Assembly: GCF_048544455.1 (NCBI RefSeq)
Contig: NC_133529.1
Location: forward strand, 47,655,456 to 47,719,455
Direction: 5' to 3'
From: Silene latifolia
Taxonomy: Eukaryota > Streptophyta > Magnoliopsida > Caryophyllales > Caryophyllaceae
Length of the DNA: 64,000 nt
Part shown: piece after piece, positions 1-11,743 of the stretch
Position numbering within the stretch: position 1 is the stretch's first letter
Layout: the number at the start of each line of letters is the position of its first letter
The notes under the pieces: model-generated
What the model saw: the letters and a program-made list of their open reading frames with translations, nothing else
Databases searched by the model: none
What the model was told of the DNA's origin: nothing
Program-made: the position numbers and the translations under genes

Positions 1-254
1 TAACTCTCATATGTGGGTATATATAAGTAGAGGAAATTGATGTGAATGGTATGGATCGTACACACAAAATACACATACAAACATACTCTTTTCTAGATGC
101 TAAGTCCACCATCAATATGGGACTTGGGATTTGGGGCGTGGACATATTCCGGGACTCTAGTAGCCGCCGGAGGTACGAATATATGGTAGTGGGCAGTTAG
201 CGAGCACAACGATCCGATCGCTTCCGCATAAAGGTATGTTCTTATTTTCCAACA
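1..254 (+). repeat. Left LTR of LTR retrotransposon A (5' end outside window)
   Basis: This stretch is repeated with few differences at about 6655-6909. It ends in CCAACA at 254 and is followed directly by a primer-binding site, so it is the 3' part of a 5' LTR. The start of the LTR lies before the window. Seen directly: near-identity with the right copy and the CA terminus. Age cannot be computed here, but the copies look similar enough for a fairly young insertion. Confidence 0.85.
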
Positions 255-255
255 G

Positions 256-267
256 TGGTATCAGAGC
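256..267 (+). other. Primer-binding site of element A
   Basis: TGGTATCAGAGC lies one base after the LTR end. It is complementary to the 3' end of plant initiator tRNA-Met, the usual primer of plant Copia and many Gypsy elements. It fixes the element as plus strand and the LTR end at 254. Confidence 0.9.
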
Positions 268-3200
268 AAATGTGTTTTGCTACCGCCCCTTCCATTTTTT
301 CGCTTATCCCTATTTTAATATGATCCGTTCATATTAGAATGTTAGAATATGATTAGTTCATATATTTACTTTTCCAATTACACAATCACTGCCAATTGTT
401 CCCATAAGGCCATATGTATATGATTAGTTCGTATTCATTTGGTTTCTTCTTTCTGAAGAAGACTACTAAAATGATGAGAGTCCCTGTAAAAACACTTTGT
501 GTGTTCCATTAAGCTTATGTGGCTGTTTACCATCGGACTTAGTGTAGTCTTTTGGTCCTCTAGTCGACTCATCTCATAGGCACACCGGGTGGGCCTGTTG
601 AGTTCAAAAGGTTGCTAAGGCCACTGACCAACGTGTGTTAGTCGCACATCCGTCGATGTAACCGAACCCAGTAAGTACACAACAATCATGCGTGTCAGTT
701 ACACACTTGACGTTATGGAGTTTGTGTACACCCGCAAGACAGATTGTGACCGTTGAGGTTACGACTCTCCTGAATCCTGATATGATACAGAGTCAATTTG
801 GAAACTAGCCTTGCTCCTTAAATATCAACTACACTCGAATATTTGATTCACGGGCTACTGAAAATCTCGTCTTTGTGACGACAGTTGACCAGATGTCTGA
901 ATTGCTACGATGACAATTCACTAGACTGATCTGTGTTGGAGTCAGTTAACTCGGTCCGCAGTCGGCGGCGTGTATGTGTTACACGCACTGAGGTCGGAAC
1001 TCAGAACTGCGAGTATGGTCAATCATTCATCAGACCTGTGTTCATATATATGTCAATCATAGTCTTGGTCGTCTTCTTTGTGAAGAATTACCAAAAGACA
1101 AATGGTGATGGAATTAGCAGGATTATGTTTAATTGAAAATTGGAAAGATGAATGGGAGACTTTATGGGTCCAGGGCAAAATAAATGAGTCGTTTATTATT
1201 TTGCATTCCGTATTTCACTTACTTGGCTGTTATATCTATGTTTACTTGTATGATATGTTCATATAATTCTAGCTCTATATTATATGATTGTGTTTCATGT
1301 AATTTTTCTTATTAGATCGTATGAATTTTGTTTTATACATATAATTCAATATCTTTGTGATTTTAATTAATACCCTACGACATTTTATGAATAAGTTTCA
1401 TGTATTTCGTATATTTTTGTCTCTGGACCATATAAATAACTTTTATATGTATAAATACATATCTTTGTGATATTATTATGTACGAGTACCAATTTGTGGT
1501 TAAAATTACGATTATATGAATATGTTTCATATAAAGAAAATAAGTGTGGACCATATAAATTTGTTTATATGCATAATTTAATTTCTTAGTAATTTTAAAT
1601 CATAAAATAGTAATTTATGAATGTGTTTCATATGCCCCTGGTATTTGGACCATATAAATATGTTTTATGTGGGTGATACCATATCTTTTATGATATTAAT
1701 TATATTATATTATTTTATGAATATGTTTCATAAATTTATTTTACGTGTAAATGGTAAATATCTGAGTGATATTTTATAATTTACGTAAAAATTTCTCCTT
1801 GTATGTAAATTTTAGCGTCTTAGTGACATTTTATTTTTGAGCATTTGGCTAACAAAATTATGGGTATGAGAAATACTAAAACTCCGTGTTTGATTGTATA
1901 TGCTACTCATAGTTATCTCTATATTGTGTTTCTCAGGATAATGTTAGAACTTACGAATTCGTTTCGTTTATTTTATCTTGTGAAAATTGTGTGATTTTGT
2001 ATTACACGGGAATATAAGTATCTTATTGACAATTTTTTATTCATAAGATTTTATATAACTTACATGCATGGAAGGCTTATTAAATCTTTGTGATTTAATA
2101 GTTATCGTAAATTTATTTTACGAAAAGATTTATATCTTCGTGATACACTTGGACATGTAAATTCGTTTTACATCTAAGACCCCGTTATATCTTAGTAATA
2201 TGTGAAATCATGTAAATTTGGTTTTTACATGAGAGACGGGAAATTTGAATACCTATTAGTTGCGTATCAATAACTCATTAAAACTATCATATGTGTTATG
2301 GTCAAGTTTTAATTAATTTTAACGATATGCAAATTTGTTTTGCATAGTATTTGTCTAATATCAAAGTGATATTATTATTCATGCTAATTTGTTTAGTGGT
2401 ATTTGTAAGGGTGAATGGCTAATTTGTTTAGTTGTTTATTAAAGATTAATGATTTTGTTTCATTTAATCTTAAGAGTTAATTAAATTGTTGAAATTTCTC
2501 GTTTATGGCGTTTGTGATGATTATGAGCTTAGCGAAATTTTCGAACGAACAATATAAATGAAGGGATTTTGATAATTTAATTTGAAAATGTGCCTTAATC
2601 CATATACTTGTGTATGACAACAAGTGTTTTTGGTGATTTGTTCACCATAGTGAAGCGGTTTGAACTTTGATCACTAGAGTGATAAGATTTAGGATCTTAT
2701 TAAAATCACGATTTGAGAAATTGTGATCACTATTATATGATCGAGGTTAAATATCTTTCTAATGAGTAGGATAATGAGAATTTGTTTTTTCTTTACCAGT
2801 ATTTGTTCAAATATAGTAAACTTTATGCATGCAAAATTGTGTTCTTTTGTATGTAGACCTATTAACTAGTTTTGAGACATGTCTTACCGCTTGTGTAGCG
2901 TGAGACTAATGTGTAACTCAGATTCGTTTTGTCGTAGGGTATAAGATTGTGTGTCTTGACCCGGAGTATTTGAGGATTGTCACCGTGTTTTATTTATCTT
3001 ATGTGAAATGATTTTTAAACACGCGATTGGCTGACGTAAGAGTTTATTTTTTCCGTGGCGATTTGTTTGCCATCCGATTCTGGGATTAGAAAAATAGAAA
3101 ACTCTTAATAGGTCATAGTCAACATACTCAATCCTTAGTAAATGTCTCAAAACGTATCCTCGAGAAGAGTGTCTTTTTGGTGCTAATGCCTTCTAGTACG

Positions 3201-6200
3201 ATTACTAATAGTCTATGTTTCTTACTATTGAGGACATATATGTGGTATTGTTTATTACGTCTGACTTAGTGTCGACAAGAGAATAGTATGGAGATACTAT
3301 AAATTTGGCTCATGTTAGTTTCGAGTCAAATGACATCATTCTCCATCAATTCGAGTTACATGTTTGTTTGTTGCATCTGCTGGTAATTCTTGTCCTTTGT
3401 GGATTTAGAAACGGAGCGAGAATTTTATAACTCGTAGTTGTTTAATCCATTGTTTGTCGATGGATAATTCACATTGAGCTATGCTAAACTGTGTTTTTTT
3501 TTTCAAAGAGGCTGTGTGCTACTTTGATTTGTTAATTCTCTATGCACTTGGAGTGCATGATTATTTTTCAATAATTAGTTTATTGGAAATCACGGATTAT
3601 TATTTAACCTCATGTTCATAGTTCGTTATGGCTATGTGTTTTGGCCATAATATATATGTTCACCGCATGACTTTATTCGTCTGTTTGATTACATTTTTCA
3701 TATATATATGTTATATTGTCTATAAACTTTTATATTTCAATCTGTTTTTTTATTTTAATTGTGAGTAGTTAAATGTTAAGGAGTATCATGAAACCGTTGT
3801 TTTTCCTCTTCTTTTGAGATTATTCATGCATTGGGTTTTGTATCCATTATTTTGTCATTTTATAAAGTGTTTGATATGTTCAAATATTTTATGATAAAAG
3901 TGAAACCAACTTCAAACTTAGAGTCAGAATTCTTAGTATATGTGCTGGTTGTGAATAACTTTTTGATATGTTCAAAGTGTAAATCAGGAAAAATATGTGC
4001 ATTGATCTTACAGTTCCTAATTGCTATGACAAGAGGTTGTTTTAATTGAGGAATTGTACATCACTTGACATGGTTAAGTGACGTCTAACGATGATCAAGT
4101 TTTCCTTCTTATAGATTTAGGGGATTCCTTAAATATATGTTTTAAGGAAAATTTCCTCGCTCCAAATAAGTTTTGGATATATGATTGGTTATTCATGTCT
4201 TAACATTTGTCAAACTTTGTGTTTAAGTGGCCCACAATATTTATTCACTTGGATGTGTTTCTAAGTGTTGACGAAGCCTAGTAGACATTTGTATTGTATT
4301 CGTTACAATGCAAAACTATCTCTTGGTGAGTGGGAGAATTTTGTGAACCCGTTGAGGCACCAAGGATAGTTTAACTTCTCTTCATGCTTGGATAGTGGGA
4401 GTAGTTCCATGATCCAAGGTAACAATGACAGTTTGTCTACTAATGAGCTAATATTAACTTGTGTGTCAAGTTTTAAGGATTAACATAAGGTCGATCCTTA
4501 AGGTGTTTTGCTCATTATAGAGAATAGTGGGAGTTGTTCTTTCTATTCATTTTTTGTACCACTTTTAGTAAGTGGGAGCTATCACTTTTGAATAAGTGAG
4601 TTTTTGCCAAGTAATAAAAAATGGATTGTTATTATGAGAGTAAATAGACATTGTGACAACAAATGGTTATGACAATAAGGTTTAAGACTATTTAGAGATA
4701 TGTTCTCAAATGTTGGGATTTGTTCCCATTTCTTCTAAGCTTTGATTATCTTTTTGGATTTGTTTTCAAATGGATGTAAAGACTATTTTCTCGTACCAAG
4801 TTCCTCGAGAAAAGCCTATATGCATAGATTGATTAGTTGAGTTTGTCTCAAGTGATTAAGAAGATGATAAACCTTTGCGTCCTTCAAGCTTATTCATGTG
4901 TTGAATGTTCTTCCATATCTATTTCAAGTTTCATAAATCATTTGTGTGATGATTTAATTGGAATTGTGGAATAATTTTGGTTATGTCAAAATTATATAGG
5001 AGAATAAGTTTCTCTTTGTTAATGGGTGGCATATTGGTATTAAGAAGAAAAATAAAGCTTTTATGTCTAAACCAATGCTCAAAAGTCAGAAACGATTAAG
5101 CATTGTTTCTTATTCTAGTGTAGTTGACATTTTAATGTGTACCTTGTTTAGTACATGGTTGAACGTCAATTTGTGATTCATAAGTATTTGTTACCTAATC
5201 AATCCTCTACACGTACAATTATATGTAATAGATCAAGTGTGTTTCACTTTTACCTTTGTGGTAAGAGTAAATTAGTTCTTGTGTGGGACTAAGGGTTGTC
5301 ATCAAGTAAGATTAACAAACAAGATGATTGGCGCATTATTTTATAAGATGTGTTCTTAATTAGTTCATGTGTTGAGCTAATTGTGCGAAAGCGTCAACTT
5401 AAGTTTTAATCTTATTGAGTTGTGGATGTGTTTTATGATGGACTCTTTTTTTTTGGATAAAGATTTTATATCTTTTGGAAATATTCATATGCTTTTGTTG
5501 TATGATGAGGCACAAAAGATATCACCAAGCTTTTAGATTGCCTAATCACACGGGTAATCGCCTTGACACTTGTGTAGTGGGCAAGATGAGACTGAGTCAT
5601 GTTAACACTTAGTGAGTGTTGGAGATTATCTTTGTACATTAGTTGTATGGGAAAGATATTGACTCGTTATATAGTCGCCTTAGTAAGTCTAAGATGAGAC
5701 TTTTGTAGTCGAAGTATGAGAAGACACCATATTTTCATACTAAAGCTTTGAACCGAATCACAAGTGTCGGATTGGATATTGTGTATACCAATCTAGTGGC
5801 TTGGGTTAGATACTTGAGTAGTATCTAGACTTATGATTCGCACGACATAGAAGCGTGATATGCCCATCGTAGTGGGAGCTATGTTGTGACACATATATCA
5901 TACTATGTGTCTTAGTAAGTCGACGTTAGGAGTGACAGATGATTCCCTACTTTGTCATTGTGTGATCCTATAGACTGTGTTGTCCAACTTTGTTCGATGC
6001 CCTTTTGACTTGGAGCTATGATATGAAGTTAATTCTTGATGTTGCTACTTTAATATGAATTCTAAGGACCTAAAAGATTAAGGTTCAACGAATCATGTTA
6101 GGAAAGCAGTTAAGTTGAGATGGATTATTATTAGTGTTTAAGGAATGATCAATTCAACTTCACCATAATTTCCTGGCCAGGGGTTATATTGTGTATATAA

Positions 6201-6545
6201 CTAAATGATTATGATAGCATATAGGGATTGTGTATGCTAACGGTGATGTTAGAATGATTTGGGGTATTGATAATGAGAAAGTGTTATGTTAGTTTTGATG
6301 GTAAATTAATATAACATTACATTGTTACGTTTTGGTCGCACACCTCATTTCCCGTATGAAGCATAAGAGATTGTTTATAGAGTATTGTGTTGTGATAAAT
6401 TTGACCATGTGGTCAAATTGATACGTTTCTCTATCTTTGTGAATGAGAAATAAAGTTCACTTGGTTTTGTACCAACGTGGTGTATTACCTTGGACTAGTG
6501 GCAAAGTGGGAGCATTAACTCGGTTGTGTGGCCGAGAGGGAGTAT
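268..6545 (+). mobile_element. Interior of element A, no recognisable gag-pol
   Basis: About 6.3 kb of AT-rich DNA between the primer site and the right LTR. I found no open frame with gag, protease, integrase or reverse transcriptase motifs; the short frames inside look like chance. The octamer AGTGGGAG occurs at least six times between 4329 and 6512 (for example 4571-4578, 5871-5878, 6505-6512) and a purine-rich tract (GAGAGGGAGTA) sits just before the right LTR. The element is best described as a non-autonomous LTR retrotransposon (LARD-like), probably Copia-related from its LTR and primer site. It would need enzymes from another element. Confidence 0.7.
491..5589 (+). repeat. Series of short stem-loops with TNNGT loops
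   Basis: Many perfect short inverted repeats sit around a 5-nt spacer of the form TNNGT, while the arm sequence differs each time. Examples (left arm, loop): 491-505 AACAC, TTTGT; 867-881 TCGTC, TTTGT; 1072-1086 TCTTC, TTTGT; 1459-1473 ATATC, TTTGT; 1512-1534 TTATATGAA, TATGT; 1725-1743 TTATGAA, TATGT; 2080-2098 TTAAATC, TTTGT; 2327-2345 ATGCAAA, TTTGT; 2631-2647 TGGTGA, TTTGT; 4695-4707 GAGA, TATGT; 4714-4728 TGGGA, TTTGT; 4837-4851 TTGAG, TTTGT; 4892-4906 ATTCA, TGTGT; 5250-5264 TTACC, TTTGT; 5344-5358 TAAGA, TGTGT; 5577-5589 CACT, TGTGT. One related hairpin at 2356-2374 has loop AAAGT. The pattern is seen directly; its function is unknown. Confidence 0.75.
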
Positions 6546-6909
6546 TGATTTTTGTCCGGCCACGTAACGGTCACATTCAATCCCATTAATTGCCCTCATT
6601 AACATACTAATAAATCACTATTAATTAGTCACTAAAATGTGATTTAATCCTCCTTATAACTCCCATATGTGGTATATATAAGTAGAAGAAATTGATGTGA
6701 ATGGTATGGATCGTACACACAAAATACACATACAAACATACTCTTTTCTAGTTGCTAAGTCCACCATCAATATGGGACTTGGGATTTGGGGCGTGGACAT
6801 ATTCCGGGACTCTAGTAGCCGCCGGAGGTACGAATATATGGTAGTGGGCAATTTGCGAGCACAACGATCTGATCGCTTCCGCATAAACGTATGTCCTTAT
6901 TTTCCAACA
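6546..6909 (+). repeat. Right LTR of element A
   Basis: The part from about 6655 to 6909 repeats the left LTR and ends in the same CCAACA. The 5' boundary is inferred: TG at 6546 follows a purine-rich tract, giving an LTR of about 364 bp, but the matching part of the left LTR is outside the window, so this start is not proven. The flank after 6909 is subtilase sequence in reverse orientation. Confidence 0.75.
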
Positions 6910-7300
6910 CCTATGATGGTATAAGACCCCTCGGATGAAAAAATAGTGGTGGTAGGTCGGTAAGATAAAGTCTGAGCCTGAAGGAAGTCCCATCATCGGG
7001 TAGTTTGAATTTGGAATGAACGGTCGGGAAAACAGACACTATGCCAGGGTGCATGGCCAATTCTGATGCCTCTGCCTCTGACATAGGTGCTGCAAACCCG
7101 TGGAAACCGTGGTGGTAAACTCGCAGTATCCCACCCTCATTCTTTTCTTGTACTAATTGGGTGAGAACTTGTTTGCTACCTGGTATATCAACTGAGCCCA
7201 TGTACACTATATGATTCACTTTTTTTGAGCTATTGTCACTTCCAACTCCCGTTGATGTGAAAACAAAGGAAGAAAAAAACAAGATGTTTAATGAAACCAT
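6910..7300 (-). pseudogene. Subtilisin-like protease 5' fragment, broken
   Basis: Read on the minus strand from 7300, the frame starts with a hydrophobic signal peptide (MVSLNILFFSSFVFTS) and then an inhibitor I9 propeptide: HIVYMGS near residue 32, VYHHGFHGFAAPMSEAEA near residues 61-78 and GIVSVFP near residues 85-91. Plant subtilases continue with a KLHTTRSWDFL-type motif. Here, after FKL, the frame shifts, and the expected WDFL followed by a stretch ending TIIG is readable only in another frame, with a stop nearby. The sequence ends at 6910, where element A is inserted, just before the catalytic Asp motif (DTG) would be expected. The family normally encodes secreted proteases of 700-800 residues, so this is a disabled 5' fragment. 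The rest of the gene should lie left of element A, outside the window. Confidence 0.85.
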
Positions 7301-7539
7301 GGTGCTTGGGAGGAAATGGAGTGTTTGATTGGGTTATCTTTGAAATTGTAGCAGTATACTGCATTGCTATTTCTAATATTCTTCAACTCTACCTTGCCAT
7401 TAATGTACACTCTCTAACTCTACGTTGATTTATTGCCATACAACTATACAAGCATATTTTTTAATCCTTCATTGCCACATTAGAATATTAATTTAATTCA
7501 CCAGTACAGTTTGGCCATAGTACTCAATAGGTTTACTTA
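7301..7539. other. Upstream flank of the subtilase fragment
   Basis: AT-rich single-copy-looking DNA that would contain the promoter of the minus-strand subtilase. No specific promoter element is claimed and no other gene is seen. Confidence 0.4.
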
Positions 7540-7845
7540 GAGCATCCACAATGGTAAGCAACAACCCAACTAGCTTAACTTTCCACATCACCTTTTTGAA
7601 CTAGAACACTTTTAAGCTACAAACTCCTCCAATGGTTAAGCTATAAGAGTTGTTGCTTAAATGAACTCACATACATTTATTTAATTGGCATATATCACTT
7701 TGTGGGTCCATTTGAGCTACTAGCTCCATGGAGCTAGTTGCTCAAACTAAGCTAGTTCATGTGGAGCTCTACAATGGTTGAGCAACTAGCTTGAAACTTT
7801 AAGAATTTGCAAGCAAGTCCTTTTACTCAACCATTGGAGATGCTC
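7540..7845. mobile_element. Tourist-like (PIF/Harbinger) MITE
   Basis: A 306-bp element with terminal inverted repeats GAGCATCCACAATGG (left) and, read inverted from the right end, GAGCATCTCCAATGG. It is flanked on both sides by TTA (7537-7539 and 7846-7848), the target duplication of PIF/Harbinger elements. It is rich in subterminal GCTAGTTGCTCAA-type words in both orientations. It has no coding capacity and would be moved in trans by a Harbinger transposase. Confidence 0.9.
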
Positions 7846-7938
7846 TTACAAATTCATATACAAGATGGTTGTAATTGGGAAACCCATTTAAATTACCTAT
7901 ATATCCAATTACTATCCATCGTTAATCGGTGTTAGATA

Positions 7939-8196
7939 CTTCCTCCATTCAACTCCACAAGACCCTTTTCTTTTTTCACGTTTGCCAAGGCGTATTTTAC
8001 GCGGTAAATATCGTTAGCTACGTATTTGCAAAAATTATAAAAGTTAGATATTTTCAATCTACTCGTAAAGACGAATCAAACAAGATCCCACATGAATATA
8101 TTTTCACTTACGTATTGAGAGAAAATTGATAGTGAATGCTCACTTGTGAATAGTGTGTAAAATAGAAAAGGGTCTTGTGGAGTTGAATGGAGGGAG
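7939..8196. mobile_element. Stowaway (Tc1/Mariner) MITE
   Basis: A 258-bp non-coding element with ends CTTCCTCCATTCAACTCCAC and its inverse at 8171-8196 (ending GGAGGGAG), flanked by TA dinucleotides at 7937-7938 and 8197-8198. The terminal sequence and TA duplication are diagnostic of Stowaway. The inverted repeats extend more than 30 bp. The frame inside it is not a gene. Confidence 0.92.
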
Positions 8197-8376
8197 TATA
8201 TGTCTAGACTCCGTTTTACATTTAAGATTCTCTTCAAAGTGGCTTACTAAATAGTGACATGTAAGAGTCAATACACATGAAAATGCAATTACGTTTCATT
8301 TGAAAAGGCTCGTGAGTCGTAACTTGCTAGGGAATTATGTTTCTAAATCTTACTCTCTTCGTTATAATTTAGGATC

Positions 8377-9354
8377 GTAGCTGCTCATTCATGGACGCGT
8401 TTTACTCATTCATGAACTTTTTTCCATAATTTTTCCATTGCATACCCTTCTTTTAGAAAACAAGAAGAAATTTCTCTCTTATTCTTCTCTCTCTCTTCCT
8501 TTCTCTCAAATTAATGAATATCTTCATCAGTTATTCAATTGTGAATCTTAATTTGCATATTGATCAAGTGAATTCATTAATTATGCAAATTACTTTAAAA
8601 ATATATACGAAAAACGTTATATAAGAAGATGAGACAATTAGCACGAATGTTGGTTAGACTGTGGGGAAGTAGTATCAATCTTCAAATTACAACAAAAATG
8701 TCAGCCAAACCCTAGATATTTCCATCCCTAAATTCCCAAAAACTTGATTACTCGTACTTCAAAAAATATGCTGGATCATGTGAAATTTTCTAATCTTTAT
8801 GTTATTTGATTTTTAAGATTTCATCCTTCATTTTGTTTTAAATTAGGTAGATATAAATTAAATTAGGATTAATTTTACGAGGGTTTATGAAAATCAAGTA
8901 TAATTCACCCATACAATACTATAGTCTATACACCGATCGAAGACGCAATTGTTTCGAGACGGACTAATCACACATAGTGAAGGACTAGAAACGAATGAAT
9001 AAACAAAACTTATGAAACCAGGGGAGATGCATTGATGTTCCTATTCTTTATACTATTCAATCAAACAAAAATTAAGTACGATATCGCAGTTCGTAAAGCA
9101 TGTATAATAGTAGGTCAGGACGTGTGATGAAGGGGGCGGGTTTAGACAACGGCCACGCAGGAGGGGTAGGTGATGATAGGCATGGTGGTTGGGTGGTGGC
9201 GGCTGGAGTGGTGGTTGAGGATGTGGAGAAAGCAAATTGAAAGGAGTAATGGATTTTGAAGAAAATTGAAAAATATTGGTGTTGAATTAAGAGGGGTAAT
9301 GTGGGAAATCATGTCCATGATTGAGTAAATCATGTACATGAATGAGCAACACCC
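8377..9354. mobile_element. Mutator-like non-autonomous element with 9-bp duplication
   Basis: The ends form an imperfect inverted repeat of about 45 bp: the left begins GTAGCTGCTCATTCATG and the right, inverted, GGGTGTTGCTCATTCATG, both continuing with a TTTACTCA(N)TCATG block. The element is flanked by the direct repeat TTTAGGATC (8368-8376 and 9355-9363). A 9-bp duplication is the hallmark of Mutator-like elements. At 978 bp with no transposase, it is a MULE-derived MITE. No transduplicated host gene fragment was recognised. Confidence 0.78.
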
Positions 9355-9415
9355 TTTAGGATCTATCATCTGCTAGTAATATGCCCTCACATTAACTTAT
9401 TACTCGTTAATAATA

Positions 9416-9508
9416 CAACAACAACAACATCAGAGCCTTAATCCCAAAATGATTTGGGATCGGCTGACATGAATCATCTTTTAGAACCGTCCATGGGTGA
9501 ATCATCCT
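9416..9508 (-). mobile_element. 5'-truncated SINE, TTG-tailed
   Basis: A 93-bp insert flanked by a perfect 19-bp direct repeat TTATTACTCGTTAATAATA (9397-9415 and 9509-9527), as made by target-primed reverse transcription. On the minus strand it ends in a (TTG)n tail. It contains the block CCCAAATCATTTTGGGATTAAGGC, long known from plant TTG-tailed SINEs; the exact family is not assigned. The 5' promoter part is missing. Confidence 0.75.
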
Positions 9509-9896
9509 TTATTACTCGTTAATAATAAAAAGGAAAATTACAAATTACTATCTATTATACTCAAGATTTTTCAGTGATATGTTTACACTTAGGTAGTGTT
9601 TGGCAAATAAGAATTCATTTTGTTTACATGAATCTAATTCCAGAAAGTTGAAATGGAGATATTCAATTCCAATTCCAATTCCTAAAAGTTGTTTGGTTAA
9701 CCCATGGAATACAATTGTAGATTTCAATTCCATACTAGTGTTTGGAAGACTCTTGGAATTCATTTGTTTTTCGAAAATACAAGCATTAATCTTTAACTCT
9801 AGTATTAATCCATAGCAATCTCAAATTTATCCGAGTCAAATTTTAAATCCTACAAACTTAGAGGTACATAGCTTAACACGAAAAAGACAATAAAGA

Positions 9897-11523
9897 CTAG
9901 TAAATACTACTACCAGTATCACCAGCACCAAGGCACTCCAATACCCAATCTAGCTTATCATCGTTCGGAAGTGACTTTAACATCTCAAAATCAGACAAGG
10001 GACCAGTCGTAAACTTTCTAGTAGCCTTCATGACTTGATGTCTGCCAATGCCTTTGACATTTTTCACGACATCATGAATTTCTTGTGGGGTGGGTTTTGG
10101 ATTCTCTTTTGGCTTACTTTGAACATACTCTTGGAAGCACTCCGTAAAACTTGTTACAACATCTGCCAACTTATCACGCTTTTGCTTCTTTGACTTCGAG
10201 GAAGACATGAACTTGTTTGAACTACCCCCTTCACTCTCGACATCGTCATCCATAGCTTCGGCAGCTTCATTGTGCATCTCTACGCCATCACCCAACGCTC
10301 TATCTGGGCCACACAAAGTGCATATGTCGTCCCAATATTCTATCGACTTATTTTTATAGGGAGCTGCAGGTGGATTCTCCTGTCAAAAGCAAAATCATTG
10401 GACACTTTCAGCAGAGCCTTTCTAATTAAGCATAGGACAAAGTAAGACAATCTGCATGTTCTTTGATCTAGTGCCTGGTGTCCTAGTGCCATAATCACAA
10501 ACATTGACACATGTACTAATTGACCCGATATCGAGGGTGTTATCGCTAAAGGGTCAGATGCACACAACTTTACCTTTATTACCGAAACTACAAAAACACG
10601 TATTGACTGGCTAAAATTTCAAAATAAAAATACACACGATATAAGAAACCGATTTTTCTTTATTTTACCGTATTCGGATTCCGAAACGCCAGGCAAAATC
10701 TATAGAGGTCACAAACTAGAAATATAACACAAAAATGCAGAAAAGTGTACAAAAGCCAGCAAACTACTTACTTTGAATATGTCTGAATCTGAAAAAAAGT
10801 TGGAAGAAAAAACCAAACCCTTCGGAAACAACCATTGCATTAGTCAACATTATTAATATACAACTACAACAAAACCAATATAACATATTCCTTTACTCAA
10901 TAATTTAATTAGAACTAATCAAACTTAGTTTAGTTTTCATCCAAATTCCCTGTATTTTTCTCTGCAGAATTTTGTACAGGTCACAGGAAAAAAAAAAACA
11001 ATGGCATTCCAAAAAAAATACAGCTTTTCTGTTTCTAAAAGTGCTGTTATTGTTATTTTTCCAGAAAGATTTTACAGTCTGTCAGTCAGATTCATCTCAG
11101 AATATTGAAACATTCTCAGAATATTGAAACAAGCACTAAAATCAAATGTCATACCTTGATAAATGTGGACCATTGCTCCGAGTCTTCAGACCCTATAACA
11201 ATCATTTTTCGATCCTCATCCCATCTAAACTTTGTCAAAGTTCTAATATCACTTATGTTCGCATAATGCTTTTTCCAAGACTTTAATCGATTTTTCACAT
11301 TATCTGTGGAGACAACGGCGTCCATTGTGGCCCAAAGTTCATCAGCTACGGCATGGTATGCTTGTGGCTTCCATTCACCATCCGCCTTGTTACCTTCTTT
11401 TAATTGATTATGTAATACTCCAATCATTGTCTCATCCATTTGCTTGGTCCAAGTTACATAACCTCTCTTCTTAGACTGTGTTGATGATGACATAGGTGCT
11501 TTCTCTTTGTTACTCATACTCAT
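9897..11523 (-). CDS. Harbinger accessory Myb/SANT-like DNA-binding protein, two exons
   Basis: Exon 1 is 11523-11155 and exon 2 is 10379-9897, together 852 bp in frame (283 residues plus TAG). Splicing is inferred from AAG|GTATGA at 11155/11154 and TTTTGACAG|GAG at 10380/10379. The join reads WSTFIK-ENPPAAPYKNKSI, the continuous pattern expected for this family. Residues about 20-115 form a Myb/SANT-like domain (Myb_DNA-bind_3 type): W near the start, WKPQAYHAVADEL, VKNRLKSWKKHY, FRWDEDRKMI. Exon 2 begins with YWDDICTLCGPDRA and has a Lys-rich patch (SKSKKQKRDK). In Harbinger elements this protein binds the transposon ends and helps bring the transposase into the nucleus. No stop or frameshift was found. 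Confidence 0.87.
10380..11154 (-). other. Intron of the Myb/SANT-like gene
   Basis: 775 bp, starting GTATGA and ending GACAG on the minus strand, AT-rich. No separate gene is seen inside. Confidence 0.75.
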
Positions 11524-11743
11524 GGCCAGACCTGTTATTACCTGGACAACAGAGTGTATTCAATATCATACAGTCAACAGATAAATACCAAATTAAGTTT
11601 ACATATCAGAAACTCTATTCTTACTGGTGGTGTGTCATGATTAAATGCCGTCCTATTAAATTCTATTCAATAGCATACAATCAACAGATAAGCAAAACAA
11701 GAACAAGGCAGTCTTCCAAATAAATACCAAATAAATTTTACCT

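Noticed and set aside
4329-6512. Repeated octamer AGTGGGAG in elements A and P, suspected multiple purine tracts
   Set aside because: In related Copia pol the word is partly coding (Ser-Gly-Ser in the reverse transcriptase region) and the last copy is the ordinary purine tract; repetition alone is not strong evidence of extra priming sites.
6654-6996. Several overlapping frames of 75-82 residues
   Set aside because: They cross the right LTR of element A into the subtilase fragment; none matches a known family.
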